Source: Tanytarsus gracilentus (lineage: Eukaryota; Arthropoda; Insecta; Diptera; Chironomidae). From it: a DNA stretch of 64,000 bases. The notes under the pieces were generated by a model, which worked only from the letters and a program-made list of their open reading frames with translations, was not told the DNA's origin and ran no database searches. Below are positions 24,231-33,801 of the stretch, one piece after another (the stretch's first letter is position 1; every line of letters starts with the position of its first letter). The position numbers and the translations under genes were made by a program. Location: assembly GCA_038502055.1 (NCBI GenBank), contig JAXRKN010000039.1, positions 5,146,001 through 5,210,000 of the forward strand, read 5' to 3'.

Positions 24231-25002
24231 GATAAAATTTCTGAACTTTTTTCCGCGGTTTCAACCTCAGCGAGGTATTTTTGATTTTGCACATCAACGG
24301 TTTGGAAATTCTTTCAGCTAAGTGCATAAAATATCTGGGATTTTTTTGCTCGATGCTTGATTAAATGATGAGTGTCATTATGTCAAGTTTAAATGCAAGA
24401 AATGATGAAGAGAGTTGGATTTTTACCTGCAGGTTAGCACTTAAAATGCCTCAAGAGAAAGCAACGAAATTTTCCTAAAATCAATTATATTACCGCTGAT
24501 TTATTAATTTTCAGAAATTCTTCTACTGCTTGAGGAATTAAAAGATTAACGAGTTCTGTGTTCTGTATCACTTTCAGTTAATAAGGCATTTTGAGTCGTC
24601 TTATGGATAGGCAGCAAGATACTTCCATCCAGTTGATGCTCGACGAATTAAATATTCTAAAATGTCAACAACGAATTCAATTGTTAACTCTTTAAATATA
24701 AACAAAACAATCATTGTAAAATTACCCCTCGGTGTATGTTCAAAATTTAAAACAAGAATCTTTGAAATGAGACTAAAGTTGAATGGAAATGGATACGAAG
24801 ATTTAAATGTAAAATCATTGCCCAAATTGAAAGAGTCAAAAAGATCGATTTTTTGTTATGGACTTAAATTATTTAATGATTTTAAAAGCAAGTTTAAAAT
24901 TGACGATAAATTTGTAACAAATTGTAAAACCTACGTTAAATCATTGAACTAATTGCCCCTGAGGGGACATAAAATAAATAAACTAAAACTAAACTAAACT
25001 AA

Positions 25003-25074
25003 ACTTTTGTTGTTGCTTTTAATTTTGTAATTATTGTTGTTGTTAACACTCAAGTAGATTTTTGTATTGTTCAT
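25003..25074 (-). pseudogene. Orphaned native start of the GGPPS-like gene
   Basis: On the minus strand, ATG at 25074-25072 in a good Kozak context (CAAAATG) opens MNNTKIYLSVNNNNN and runs into the 49-bp repeat. It is the pre-insertion first exon; after the repeat the frame enters the retrotransposon and hits a stop within a few codons. It could still contribute if spliced to an acceptor near 23,770, but no strong donor is visible. Confidence 0.7.
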
Positions 25075-25596
25075 TTTGAGACGCGCAAAAAAAAAGTTCA
25101 ATCTTTATCAGCACCAAAAACTCGACTAAGATTTTTGAATTAATTTAAAATCTGGCTTTCGATCAAAATAAATAATTAAAAATTTGATATAAGAAAAAAA
25201 TTCTCGTTTGACATGTAAAACTGCTTTAACAGAATTTGAAGAAAACTGCTTTATCATCAGAGTTTTAAAAGAATTTTTTCTTTATCTGTTAAAAATTTTA
25301 GCGGACATATTTGAATTTTTTGCTTGCAATAATTTGCAAAAATATAAAACTTATTGAAAATGAATCATTATCGACTAACAATCATTAAGTTCCGGTTTAT
25401 TCCAACTCTAAAAGATCTTCAACATTGATAAGAATTTAAAATAGCTTGAAATGCAAAATTTGAGTTGGTCTTAGTTAGTCATCAAAAATTATCTTAGATA
25501 CAATTTTCGTTCACTTACTTTTGTTAAAATTTTGTTCAACAAATGACAATTTGTCAGTAAGAATTTCACTGTCAAACAAGCAACAGTTAAGAAAGC
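25075..25596. promoter_or_regulatory. Head-to-head intergenic region, GGPPS-like / takeout
   Basis: 522 bp separate the native minus-strand ATG (25074) from the plus-strand ATG (25597), so it must hold both original promoters. TCAGTA at 25554-25559 with TTAAAAT near -32 could be the Inr and weak TATA of the takeout gene. TTAGTC on the minus strand near 25,128 could be the Inr of the GGPPS-like gene. A 39-bp segment (25147-25185) is duplicated inside the insertion. Confidence 0.35.
25147..25185. repeat. 39-bp repeat, native copy
   Basis: Partner of 23880-23918 with one mismatch; lies 73 nt upstream of the native GGPPS-like ATG on the minus strand. Confidence 0.7.
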
Positions 25597-26523
25597 ATGA
25601 AAATTTTAAATTATTTTTTCTTATCAGTTTTTGGATGTTTTGCAACAACAAGACAAGAAGGTAAAAAAATATTTTATAAAATTAAATTTTTAAAGTAATT
25701 TTTATTTTAGAAGATTTTGACATAGAAAAATGTCATCTACATGATGAAGAATGCATTTTAAAGTCAGCCAACGAAATACTTAAAAAATATAAAGAAGGTG
25801 AAAATTTAATTTAAAATTTGTCTTTTCATTAAATTAAGAAAAATCCTAAAAAATTTATTTTAGGCGTCAAATCTTTAAATCTCGCTTCCATTGACCCCTT
25901 TCATACCGATGAAATTCGAGTGTTTCACGACTCTGGAGCTGTCACGATCAACGCTGAATTTTACAAAATGATAATTAAAGGACTTTCGACAGCGAAATTC
26001 AAAATGTTTAAAGGATTTGACAAAAATTTGCTGGAAATAAATTTGACAACACAAAGTTTAACGTTTACTGGACCTTACACCTCGAAAGCTCACATCCTTT
26101 ATGTTCCATTCGATAATGATGGAAATTTTTTGATCAACATGAGTGAGTTTAACTTTTTATAAATTTAATTAATTATTTTTTTTATTTTTTAGTTCAAATG
26201 CAGTTTAGCATGAAATTCAAATTGGAACGAAATAAAAGAGAAAACAAAGAATTTTTCAACATTATCAACACAACAATTGTTTGGGATGCAGAAGAGTGAG
26301 TTCAATTAATATTTTTTAAAACTTTTCATTCACTTAATTTTTTAGCTTCGACCTGATCGAACCAGACCTCGGTTATGTTCTAAATTCGTTCTTAAAATCT
26401 ACTTACGGTCTCATTAAAAGTTCTCTCGCCAGCACGGTGGCAGAATTTGGTGGAAATGAATTTATGAAAAAGTTAAATGAAGTTTTTAGTGAAAACTCAA
26501 TCGATGAACTTTTTCTCAATTGA
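25597..26523 (+). CDS. Takeout/juvenile-hormone-binding-family secreted carrier
   Basis: Five exons: 25597-25660, 25711-25797, 25864-26142, 26193-26295 and 26346-26523, phases consistent, 236 aa (family about 240-260). A signal peptide (residues ~1-17) is followed by the family's N-terminal cysteine pair, C29 and C36 (KCHLHDEEC). Then comes the conserved block GVKSLNLASIDPFHTDEIRV, the repeated beta-strand core with TGPYTSKAHILY, and the C-terminal helix FSENSIDELFLN. JHBP/takeout proteins carry small hydrophobic ligands such as juvenile hormone, lipids or odorants in haemolymph or sensilla. It is divergently transcribed from the GGPPS-like gene and 175 bp before a carboxypeptidase gene. AATAAA follows at 26565. 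The ligand cannot be told from sequence. Confidence 0.88.
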
Positions 26524-26564
26524 CATAAATTTTACGACTTTTGGTGATATCGAAATTGAGTGTA

Positions 26565-26570
26565 AATAAA
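26565..26570 (+). terminator. Polyadenylation signal of takeout-family gene
   Basis: AATAAA 42 nt after the TGA stop, in the series AATAAAATAAAA. Confidence 0.55.
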
Positions 26571-26639
26571 ATAAAATTAAAATCGTAATCTCCAAGTGGT
26601 GCTTGAATTAACTTCTTAACATGTCTAGCGATTAATTGA

Positions 26640-26672
26640 GATAAAAGTGGGATTTGTATTCTTTAATTAGTT
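26640..26672 (+). promoter_or_regulatory. Possible TATA-like/Inr promoter of carboxypeptidase
   Basis: GATAAAAG at 26640-26647 sits about 29 nt before an initiator-like TTAGTT (A at 26669), itself 30 nt before the ATG. A GATA-type TATA box before a gut protease would not be surprising, but this is pattern only. Confidence 0.3.
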
Positions 26673-26698
26673 GGATTTTTGTCATCGAGTGAAGTGAA

Positions 26699-28117
26699 AT
26701 GAAATTTTTAGTGATATTTTATATTTTTATTGTTTCAACAACTTGTGAAAAAGCTCGATATGACAATTATCGGCTTTATGAAATATCGATCAAAAATAAA
26801 ATACAACTTGAATTAATTCATGAAATTGAAAAAAATCCGGATGGTGTAAGAAAAAATGATTTTAAATAAATTTTTAGTCTAAATTTTTACTTTTTTAAGT
26901 ATCGTCTTTTGGAATTACCCACTGCTGTGGATTCCAAAGCTCGTTTGGTTGTTCCACCTCATAAATTTGGAGAATTCAGTGAATTAAGAGAAAAATTTAA
27001 TCTTGAAACTGAATTGATGACAAAAAATCTTCAAGAGTAAGAAATTAAAAATATTTTTGATATTAAATTTATAATTTGTAAAATTTTTAGAGCTCTCGAT
27101 CAAGAACATCCTCGAAGAAGTCCTCGAAGCACTCTCGATTGGACTAGATATTGGAAATTGGATGAAATAAATTCGTGGTTGACATTTTTATCAACTCAAT
27201 ATCCAAACGATGTCACTCTTGTTAATATCGGTGACTCATACGAAGGAAGATCAATTTTAGGTGTTCGATTAAATTTTGGAGGTGGCTCAAATAAAAAGTC
27301 GTTAATATTTGAAGGCACTCATCATGCACGTGAGTGGATTTCACCAGCAACTGTTAATTGGTTTTTAAACGAACTTTTGACGTCCACTGATGAAGAAGTA
27401 AAATCGATAGCCAACACCTATGACATGTACTTTTTCCCAGTGACAAATCCAGATGGATATGAATACTCATGGACGACTGATCGATTGTGGAGAAAAACAA
27501 GACGACCAACATCAAATTTAATCTGCACTGGAATTGATTTAAATAGAAATTGGGATAATTTCTTTAATCAAGGTGGAACTTCATGAAATCCATGCAGTGA
27601 CACGTTTGCTGGTGAAAATCCATTTTCAGAACCTGAATCACGTCAGTTGGCGGACTTCATTAAAAGTGTTCCAAATCTTGCCGGATATTTTTCGTTTCAT
27701 TCTTATTCTCAAGTTTTAATGATTCCTTATGGATGGACACACGAATTACTAGACAACTACGATCAACTTTATGAGATTGGAATTAAAGCAGTTGAAGCGT
27801 TAAAATCAAAATATGGAAGTGAATATCGAGTCGGTGCCATTGCAAATGTTTTCTGTAAGTTACAAATTTAAATCCTAAATGGAATTTATTTTTCTTATGA
27901 ATTTTAAGACATTGCCACTGGTGCATCCATCGATTGGGTAAAATATGAGCTGAAAACAAATGTGACGTTTGAGTGGGAAATGAGACCTGCTTATATCATT
28001 GGAGGTGCTGGTGTTGGCTTTGAACTTCCCGCAAGTGAAATTATTCCGAACGGAGTTGAAGTTTTTGCGTCATTCGTAACAATTATGAAAGAAGCAAAAA
28101 CAATCGGGATTGCATGA
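26699..28117 (+). pseudogene. Zinc carboxypeptidase A-type (M14) with one in-frame TGA
   Basis: Four exons: 26699-26845, 26900-27036, 27091-27854 and 27909-28117, in phase, 418 codons, the normal length of a secreted procarboxypeptidase. Signal peptide (~1-16), activation peptide to about residue 105, and a tryptic-type cleavage site HPRRSPRSTLDW. Catalytic features are intact: zinc HxxE (THHAREW, H173/E176), RLWRKTRR, DLNRNW, the FHSYSQ zinc His, IPYGW, SIDW (Ile as in CPA-type specificity) and the catalytic Glu in EWEMRP. It would trim C-terminal residues from peptides, probably in gut. The one defect is TGA at 27584-27586 (codon 260), between GGTS and NPCSDTF. Young pseudogene, readthrough, or sequencing/assembly error are all possible. 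AATAAA at 28162. Confidence 0.85.
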
Positions 28118-28161
28118 AAAATTAGATAAAAGTTTCTTCGTATCGAGCTTTTAACGTTTTT

Positions 28162-28167
28162 AATAAA
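28162..28167 (+). terminator. Polyadenylation signal of carboxypeptidase
   Basis: AATAAA 45 nt downstream of the final stop codon. Confidence 0.5.
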
Positions 28168-29210
28168 TTTGAATATAAAAGCTCTTGAAAGTTTTTCAAA
28201 TTTTGCTAAACCGTTAATTCTTGTTTGAGAACATTTTTTTTATTAAAATCAGTTGCCGAAAACTTTAATTTATTTTAATGAAAAATTATCTTGTATATAA
28301 GTTAATTAATGAGTCAAAAATGAAGGAGTTAAAAATTCTGATCCTTAATTTTATTTTTCAAATTTCAAAAGTAAAATCTGAATTGAAATTAAATGTTCAA
28401 ATTTCAAAATTAAAATCTGAATTTTTCATAAACTAATAAAATTGAGCTCTTAAAAAATTAAAATTATTTTTCCTTCAATTAAAATTAAAAACATCAAATC
28501 AATGATCTTAACCTTGAGAATCACATGGAAAATGTTTTTTGTAGCCGCCACGTGGTAGCGTAAAAGAAGTTCATGACGTCACTGACTCGGCATTAGTTTG
28601 TATCTGCGCAATGGGAAAATGATGAATCTCATCGTTCAGGGTGAACATTCAGTCTTATCCGTGATGTTGAAGCGATCGAACGAAAGTCGCTAATTTGTGC
28701 CGGAATTTTATGTGAGAATTCTGTAGAAGTAAAAAAGTAAAAACGAATCTCATAAAAAATTCAAGTGTTGCGATGATGAAAATGAAAAGGATAATTTTAA
28801 GAAATTAATGACGAAGAAATGCAAAAAATAATTAAAAGTGGAAATCATTTTAAATTAACATTCAATCAAATATTTATCAAAGATAATAATTGAGCTCGAG
28901 AGGATTGAACAGATATCAATTTACTTAATGCAACATTGAAACTCAAATGTGGGTGCAAAATTTAATTATTTTGACTTAAAAAATTTAAATAAAAATTGTT
29001 GAAATTTTTTTAAATCAAAAACAGATTCATAATTTTCAACATTATGCAAAGCAATAAATTTCACCAAAATTAGCCTAGATCACAGCCGTAAATAATTAGA
29101 CAGTGATGAATTTCCATGAAATTACTAAAAATCTCTCAATAGATTTTATGAAATATTTTTCTCTCTCCTCATTTAATCTAATTTAAACCAGGGCTGAGAA
29201 CATCAATATA

Positions 29211-29320
29211 TTGCGGGCCTTGGCGGGCCTTCAGGGGCCTTGGCGGGCCTTCAAGGGCCTTGGCGGGCCTTCAAGGGCCTTGACGGGCCTTCACGGGCCT
29301 TAGCGGGCCCTCACGGGCCT
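29211..29320. repeat. Decamer array 1, (NNNCGGGCCT)11
   Basis: Eleven consecutive 10-bp units, consensus TGGCGGGCCT alternating with TCAAGGGCCT, so there is a 20-bp higher-order period. The GC content is far above the surrounding DNA. Confidence 0.9.
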
Positions 29321-29420
29321 TAAAAACAGAAAAAATATTTGTTTTTTAAAAAAAATATACTAGTAAATTTTTTTTGATGTGCCTTTCATCCTCTAAACTT
29401 TAATTTTCTTAGAGTTTTGA

Positions 29421-29536
29421 CGGGCCTTGGCGGGCCATCACGGGCCTTGACGGGCCTTGACGGGCCATTACGGGCCATCAAGAGCCTTGGCGGGCCTTCA
29501 CGGGCCATGGAGGGCCTTCACGGGCCTTTGCGGGCC
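29421..29536. repeat. Decamer array 2, CGGGCC repeats
   Basis: About twelve 10-bp units of the form CGGGCCTTGA / CGGGCCATCA. Same register and core as array 1; the 72-codon open frame over it is a by-product of the repeat. Confidence 0.88.
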
Positions 29537-31052
29537 CAGCTACCTCTATGTTCTCAGCCCTTGAATTTAAATTTAAATTTTCCAACGCAAATAAAAATCA
29601 TCACAATGTATGCCAATCAAATTAAAAGCATATAAATTGAAAGAGAGATTTAAAATGGGGAGGGCGCCCCTCTTTCACCCTCCAATCACACACATTCACT
29701 CGTGTGACGTTAACGAGAGAGAAGCTGGAAAAATGTGAAAAATGAATGTCAAGTAAAATCTCATCTCTCACGAACGCATGAAACCGTAAATAGGCAGTGA
29801 CATCAAAACATCGGCATTGAATGTGAATTTAGACATTTGTGAAATGAATGTTAAATAAAAGAATTAAAATTAGATTTTTCTGTCACTTGATTTCGTGGAA
29901 ATTCCAAAAAAATCACATCGAACAGAAAATTATTGCAAAACTGTTGCTAGATGTGCTCGTAAATATTCGAGTGAATTGAGTTGCTGATGGATTTATCTTC
30001 TTCTTCATATCCATCGTAGTTTTGCATTCATTCAAAATGCATTCAGTGAGAGCATAAAAAGTAAATCCTTATAACCATTTCCTGCATTTTCTCTTCGATT
30101 TATATACATTTGAGTAGCATGCTCACGATCTGAAATGGGATGACTCCAAAAATAAGAAATTCTTGCCAATATTTTTAAAGATTTATTGAGCTATTCGGAA
30201 TAAATTGTTTTATGTTTTTATGGAGGCATTTATAAGTGACCTGATCAAATTCAAATGTTGCTCAAAAAATATTTTTAATCTCTAAAAATTTGAATTTTTA
30301 ATAACCGTTAAAATTAAAAAACTAAATAAAAAAAATATTTTAAAGCATTTTTTTTAAATTTGCATACCCGAACTTTAAACTAAATTCAAACGGCACTAAA
30401 AAAGTATTTTTCCATCTCGATTAATTAATTAATTAATGTTTCAATCACCGGAAATGTGACCCATGAATCTGACCTTTTTTAATGAGTTTACCATTAAAAA
30501 AAATTCTCTGGAGTCATACATTTTGTAGCTCGGAACTAACCTTCTTTTTCTTACTTTTTTCCTCTCGCTCTGCTTCCTAATGTTTCCATCATCACCTCTG
30601 ATGGTCTCTTCTATATATGCAGTGAGAAAAAAAGCACTGGTGAATGTAACGATAAATCCATTTCTCGATGAAAAGTGTAAAATCATGTAGACATTCAGCA
30701 GTGGAACCAGAGTGTTAAGCTCGTTTGGCAACTCATCGAATCGAGAATAGAGCAAGAGCAAAAAAAACTGAATTAAATGAAATTTTCCTCACTCAAATGT
30801 GAAAAGACAATTTTCAGTGGAAATGTGAAAACACAAAAAAGAAAAGAAAAAGGAAAAAGTTTTTCTTCTTTTATAATTGTGCAAAGAAATGTAACGGAAG
30901 TGAATAAATAAATATTTGAGTACACACAAAGTGCAATCAGAGACGAAACTTTTAATGCACTCGATGCTCATCTCGAAAATGTGTGTCGGAAAATTTTGAA
31001 GCTATGCTATGTCAGTGACTGTATTGAGTGCATTGTTGGATAGCGGAACATA

Positions 31053-33766
31053 ATGCGGATTATATGGGGATTTTTAAAACTCTATTTGTACAACTTATTT
31101 TTATTCATGAATATCAACGGTAAGTCCTTTTAATGTCACCTTTAACTTTTTTGCTGTGATTTCAAAATTTTAAGGAGTGAACACTGATTTTTTTTTTACT
31201 TTTTCAAGCACATTAAAAATTGTTTAGAAAATTTCAGTATCCACCCCTTGAATTAATTTTCATTTGAAACTTTACCGTCCTCTCCTGACATCACATCCAC
31301 CTAAAGGACCGAGAAAATATGTTTTTATTTATAATTTATGCTCTTTTATCGTCTCCCGTTGCTGACGACTAAAGTATAAATTTTTATATGTGCCTAGGAT
31401 AATAGTCGACGTGTATGTGCTTTGTCAGTCGCTCTTCATATTTTTTTTTATTCAAGAGAGACAGAGCTTTATCACATAGGCAACAGACGACAATGTGGCT
31501 CGGGCAGGTTTTTTGATGTTGAATCTAAAAGAGATTTTAATATGTCGATATTACATTTTTTTTTGTTAATCCCGGTGGAATTTTGTTTTCATCACAAAAA
31601 AATTTGTTTGATTTTTCAAATTTCCAATTTTTTTGTTTTCAACTCTAATCCACATGAGCGAACATGCTTACAAATCGAAAAATTATTAAATCTTCAACAT
31701 TTTTTTTATTGCGAAAATTTTCAATCTCGGGTGGTTTTTGTCATGTTTTGATCAATTTATTTCTTGCTTTCGAAGCACTTCAATTTTTAGACTTTCTCTA
31801 ACAATCAAGATTAGTATCATTTTTCGTTTCGAGTTTAGACATTGAAGCACTTTTGCCTCAGCATGTTTTTCGAGTGGATTACACGATGTTGATATTTCAA
31901 GAATAAAAATGCGAAAGAACTTTGTTTGACGGACAAGTGTGAGCTTTAATGCCACAAGAGGAAAAATTTATTCTCTTCACGTCGTGTCCCAATTTCTTTT
32001 TCTCTTTTATCATTATAAAGTCATTAATCATTTAAACCATCTTAATTTCTTCGTTATCTTTTTGGACACGTCTCGAGTCCGGCGATTTTATTCTTGGTAA
32101 AAATAGGAGAAGATAAAAATGAGAGTAAAAGGGGTTGTTTGAAAATTTTGTGTTAAATTTAACTTTATTAAAATTTTGCATTGAAGAATTTAAATTTAAA
32201 ATTTTAATAAAGTTTTTTTGTCATCATTTTAAATCTAATGAGGTTTTTATAATTTATTCTTTGACCAACTTTAAAATTCTCCCCATTAATTAAATTTTAA
32301 ATAATTCTTTTTATCTTCAACCAAACCAGCTAATTTCATTTATGATTAATTTTTCATTTAAAAAGTTTCATTTTGCACGCGAGCTTCAAAAGGATAAAAG
32401 TTGAAACTTAAAAAGTCAGCATAAAAAAATTGTAACGTTCAAAAGTTTTTCTACTCATTTATTAAATGGCGCTAATTAAAGAAATTGTGGCTTCATAATC
32501 CATAATTAATGACTTTTTCTGCAAGCTAGCGTATTAAGTTACTAATTAATTGAATTTTCATGCACGCTTTTCAACAGAAAATGGTTGGCGTGTGCAGGCG
32601 AAAATTAACATAAAGCAATTTTTAACTTTTTTTGATGAATTTTTGAAGTAAAAGAAAAATAAATCAGAGGAAAACAATTTTTTAGTTCAAATTCTGTAAA
32701 AAATACTCATATGAAATTTCAAAATATTAATTTTAAAACTTTAAAATAAAAGTGAACTTTTACAGTTCTTTAAAAATGCAAAAAGGTTTTTGGATGATTT
32801 TAAAACAAAGAAAATTCATTGCTTGAAATGGAGTTTATGTAGTAAAAGCGTCTGAAGTGGATTTTTATGCTTCTCTTAGGAGCAATTGACTGAACGAGCT
32901 GCAAGGCAGATTCAGTTGAGTTAATCCTGAATTCAAAGCTTAATGTTTGAGTTTTTGGCTTTCTATATGTGAAAAGAGTTTTCGATGTAGATTGTTTGTG
33001 TTTAAGTCTGGCCTGAAGGTGCGATTTTAAATTTTTGGTTTAAATTTTTAATGAAAAAAAAATTAAATATTTTATAAATTTATTTTTAATTTATTTTTTT
33101 TATCCCATCCCTGGATTTTTTCATAAAACCTTTTTTCACATCAATTTTATCATCAACCATATTATCCGGATACTTTATGACATAAAAATAATTTTTTTGA
33201 TGGAAAAGTTTTTTCATCTTCAATTTAAATCAACCGAGAAGGGAGTTGAATGAGAAGAAAAGTTGGCTTGAAAGGAAAAATCTTTGCCAAGAGTTTAAAA
33301 AGAATTCAATATAATTTACATCGACATGGTACATGAAGAAGGAAGGATGCCGCATAAGCATAAGAAAAATATTTATTGAATTTCACCGAGCACGCGATCC
33401 AGAGGGAAATAAAAACATTTTCAATATCTTGTGAATATTAGCATGCTTTCAAATGACATAATTCCAGTGTTAATTTTTCAAAAGTGTGGGGTTTTGATTA
33501 ATCTCTCGTGAAAAGGCGTTTAAATGTGGAAAACTTTTGCGTTTATCATTCATTCAATCATTTAACAAAAGCTTCAGCTCAGGCACACTAATCCAACTTG
33601 AATGACGTTTAATTTTTTGAAGTTATGAATTTTTTATTAAATACTTTTTTGCGTGTGAATTAAGAAAATTTAATAAACTTTTTATTTTATAAAAATCTCA
33701 GCTGCTGTTAAATTTTTTAGTGTAACCCACGAAGTGGTGTAACACTTATATGCGCCTGTTTCCGTC

Positions 33767-33801
<35 letters not shown>

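Larger units (their letters stand above)
23742..25002 (+). mobile_element. Rearranged, truncated non-LTR retrotransposon (Jockey/CR1-type)
   Basis: Sense-strand pieces of a reverse transcriptase ORF: 23742-23879 carries the motif-A region (SLDLKRAFETVNRDVLFLKM); about 24,250-24,440 carries INGLEILSAKCIKYLG, the conserved segment after the palm, then a frameshift; 24,600-24,952 carries the C-terminal part (KRSIFCYGLKLFND...). The 3' end reads GCCCCTGAGGGGACATAAAATAAA and finishes in a short TAAAC-type repeat tail. Bases about 24,230 to 23,930 look inverted. Stops and frameshifts make it dead. It is flanked by 49-bp direct repeats and sits over the start of the GGPPS-like gene. Confidence 0.85.
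29180..29571. mobile_element. hAT-type MITE with internal GC-rich decamer arrays
   Basis: Element 29188-29563 (376 bp) has termini CCAGGGCTGAGAACAT and ATGTTCTCAGCCCTTG, inverted repeats matching at 15 of 16 positions. It is flanked by a perfect 8-bp duplication AATTTAAA (29180-29187 and 29564-29571). An 8-bp duplication plus a CARGGGCTG-type terminus is the signature of the hAT superfamily. It has no transposase. The interior is two blocks of 10-bp CGGGCC repeats separated by about 100 bp of AT-rich spacer. Confidence 0.88.
28118..31010. other. Intergenic region, carboxypeptidase to Dpr gene
   Basis: Contains the 376-bp hAT MITE at 29188-29563; the rest is AT-rich with no gene. The 106-codon minus frame at 30441-30761 has no recognisable motif or splice partners. 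A TCAGTGACT at 31012-31020 could be the Inr of the Dpr gene, 39 nt before its ATG, without a clear TATA or DPE. Confidence 0.5.

Noticed and set aside
27584..27586. Selenocysteine reading of the in-frame TGA
   Set aside because: M14 carboxypeptidases are not known selenoproteins and the position is not a catalytic Cys; no SECIS-like hairpin was recognised in the short 3' UTR.
29417..29635. 72-codon frame with repeated GLGGPSRA/GLHGPLRA
   Set aside because: By-product of the CGGGCC decamer array within a MITE.
31422..31751. 109-codon frame in Dpr intron 1
   Set aside because: Poly-Phe/Leu low complexity with no motif.
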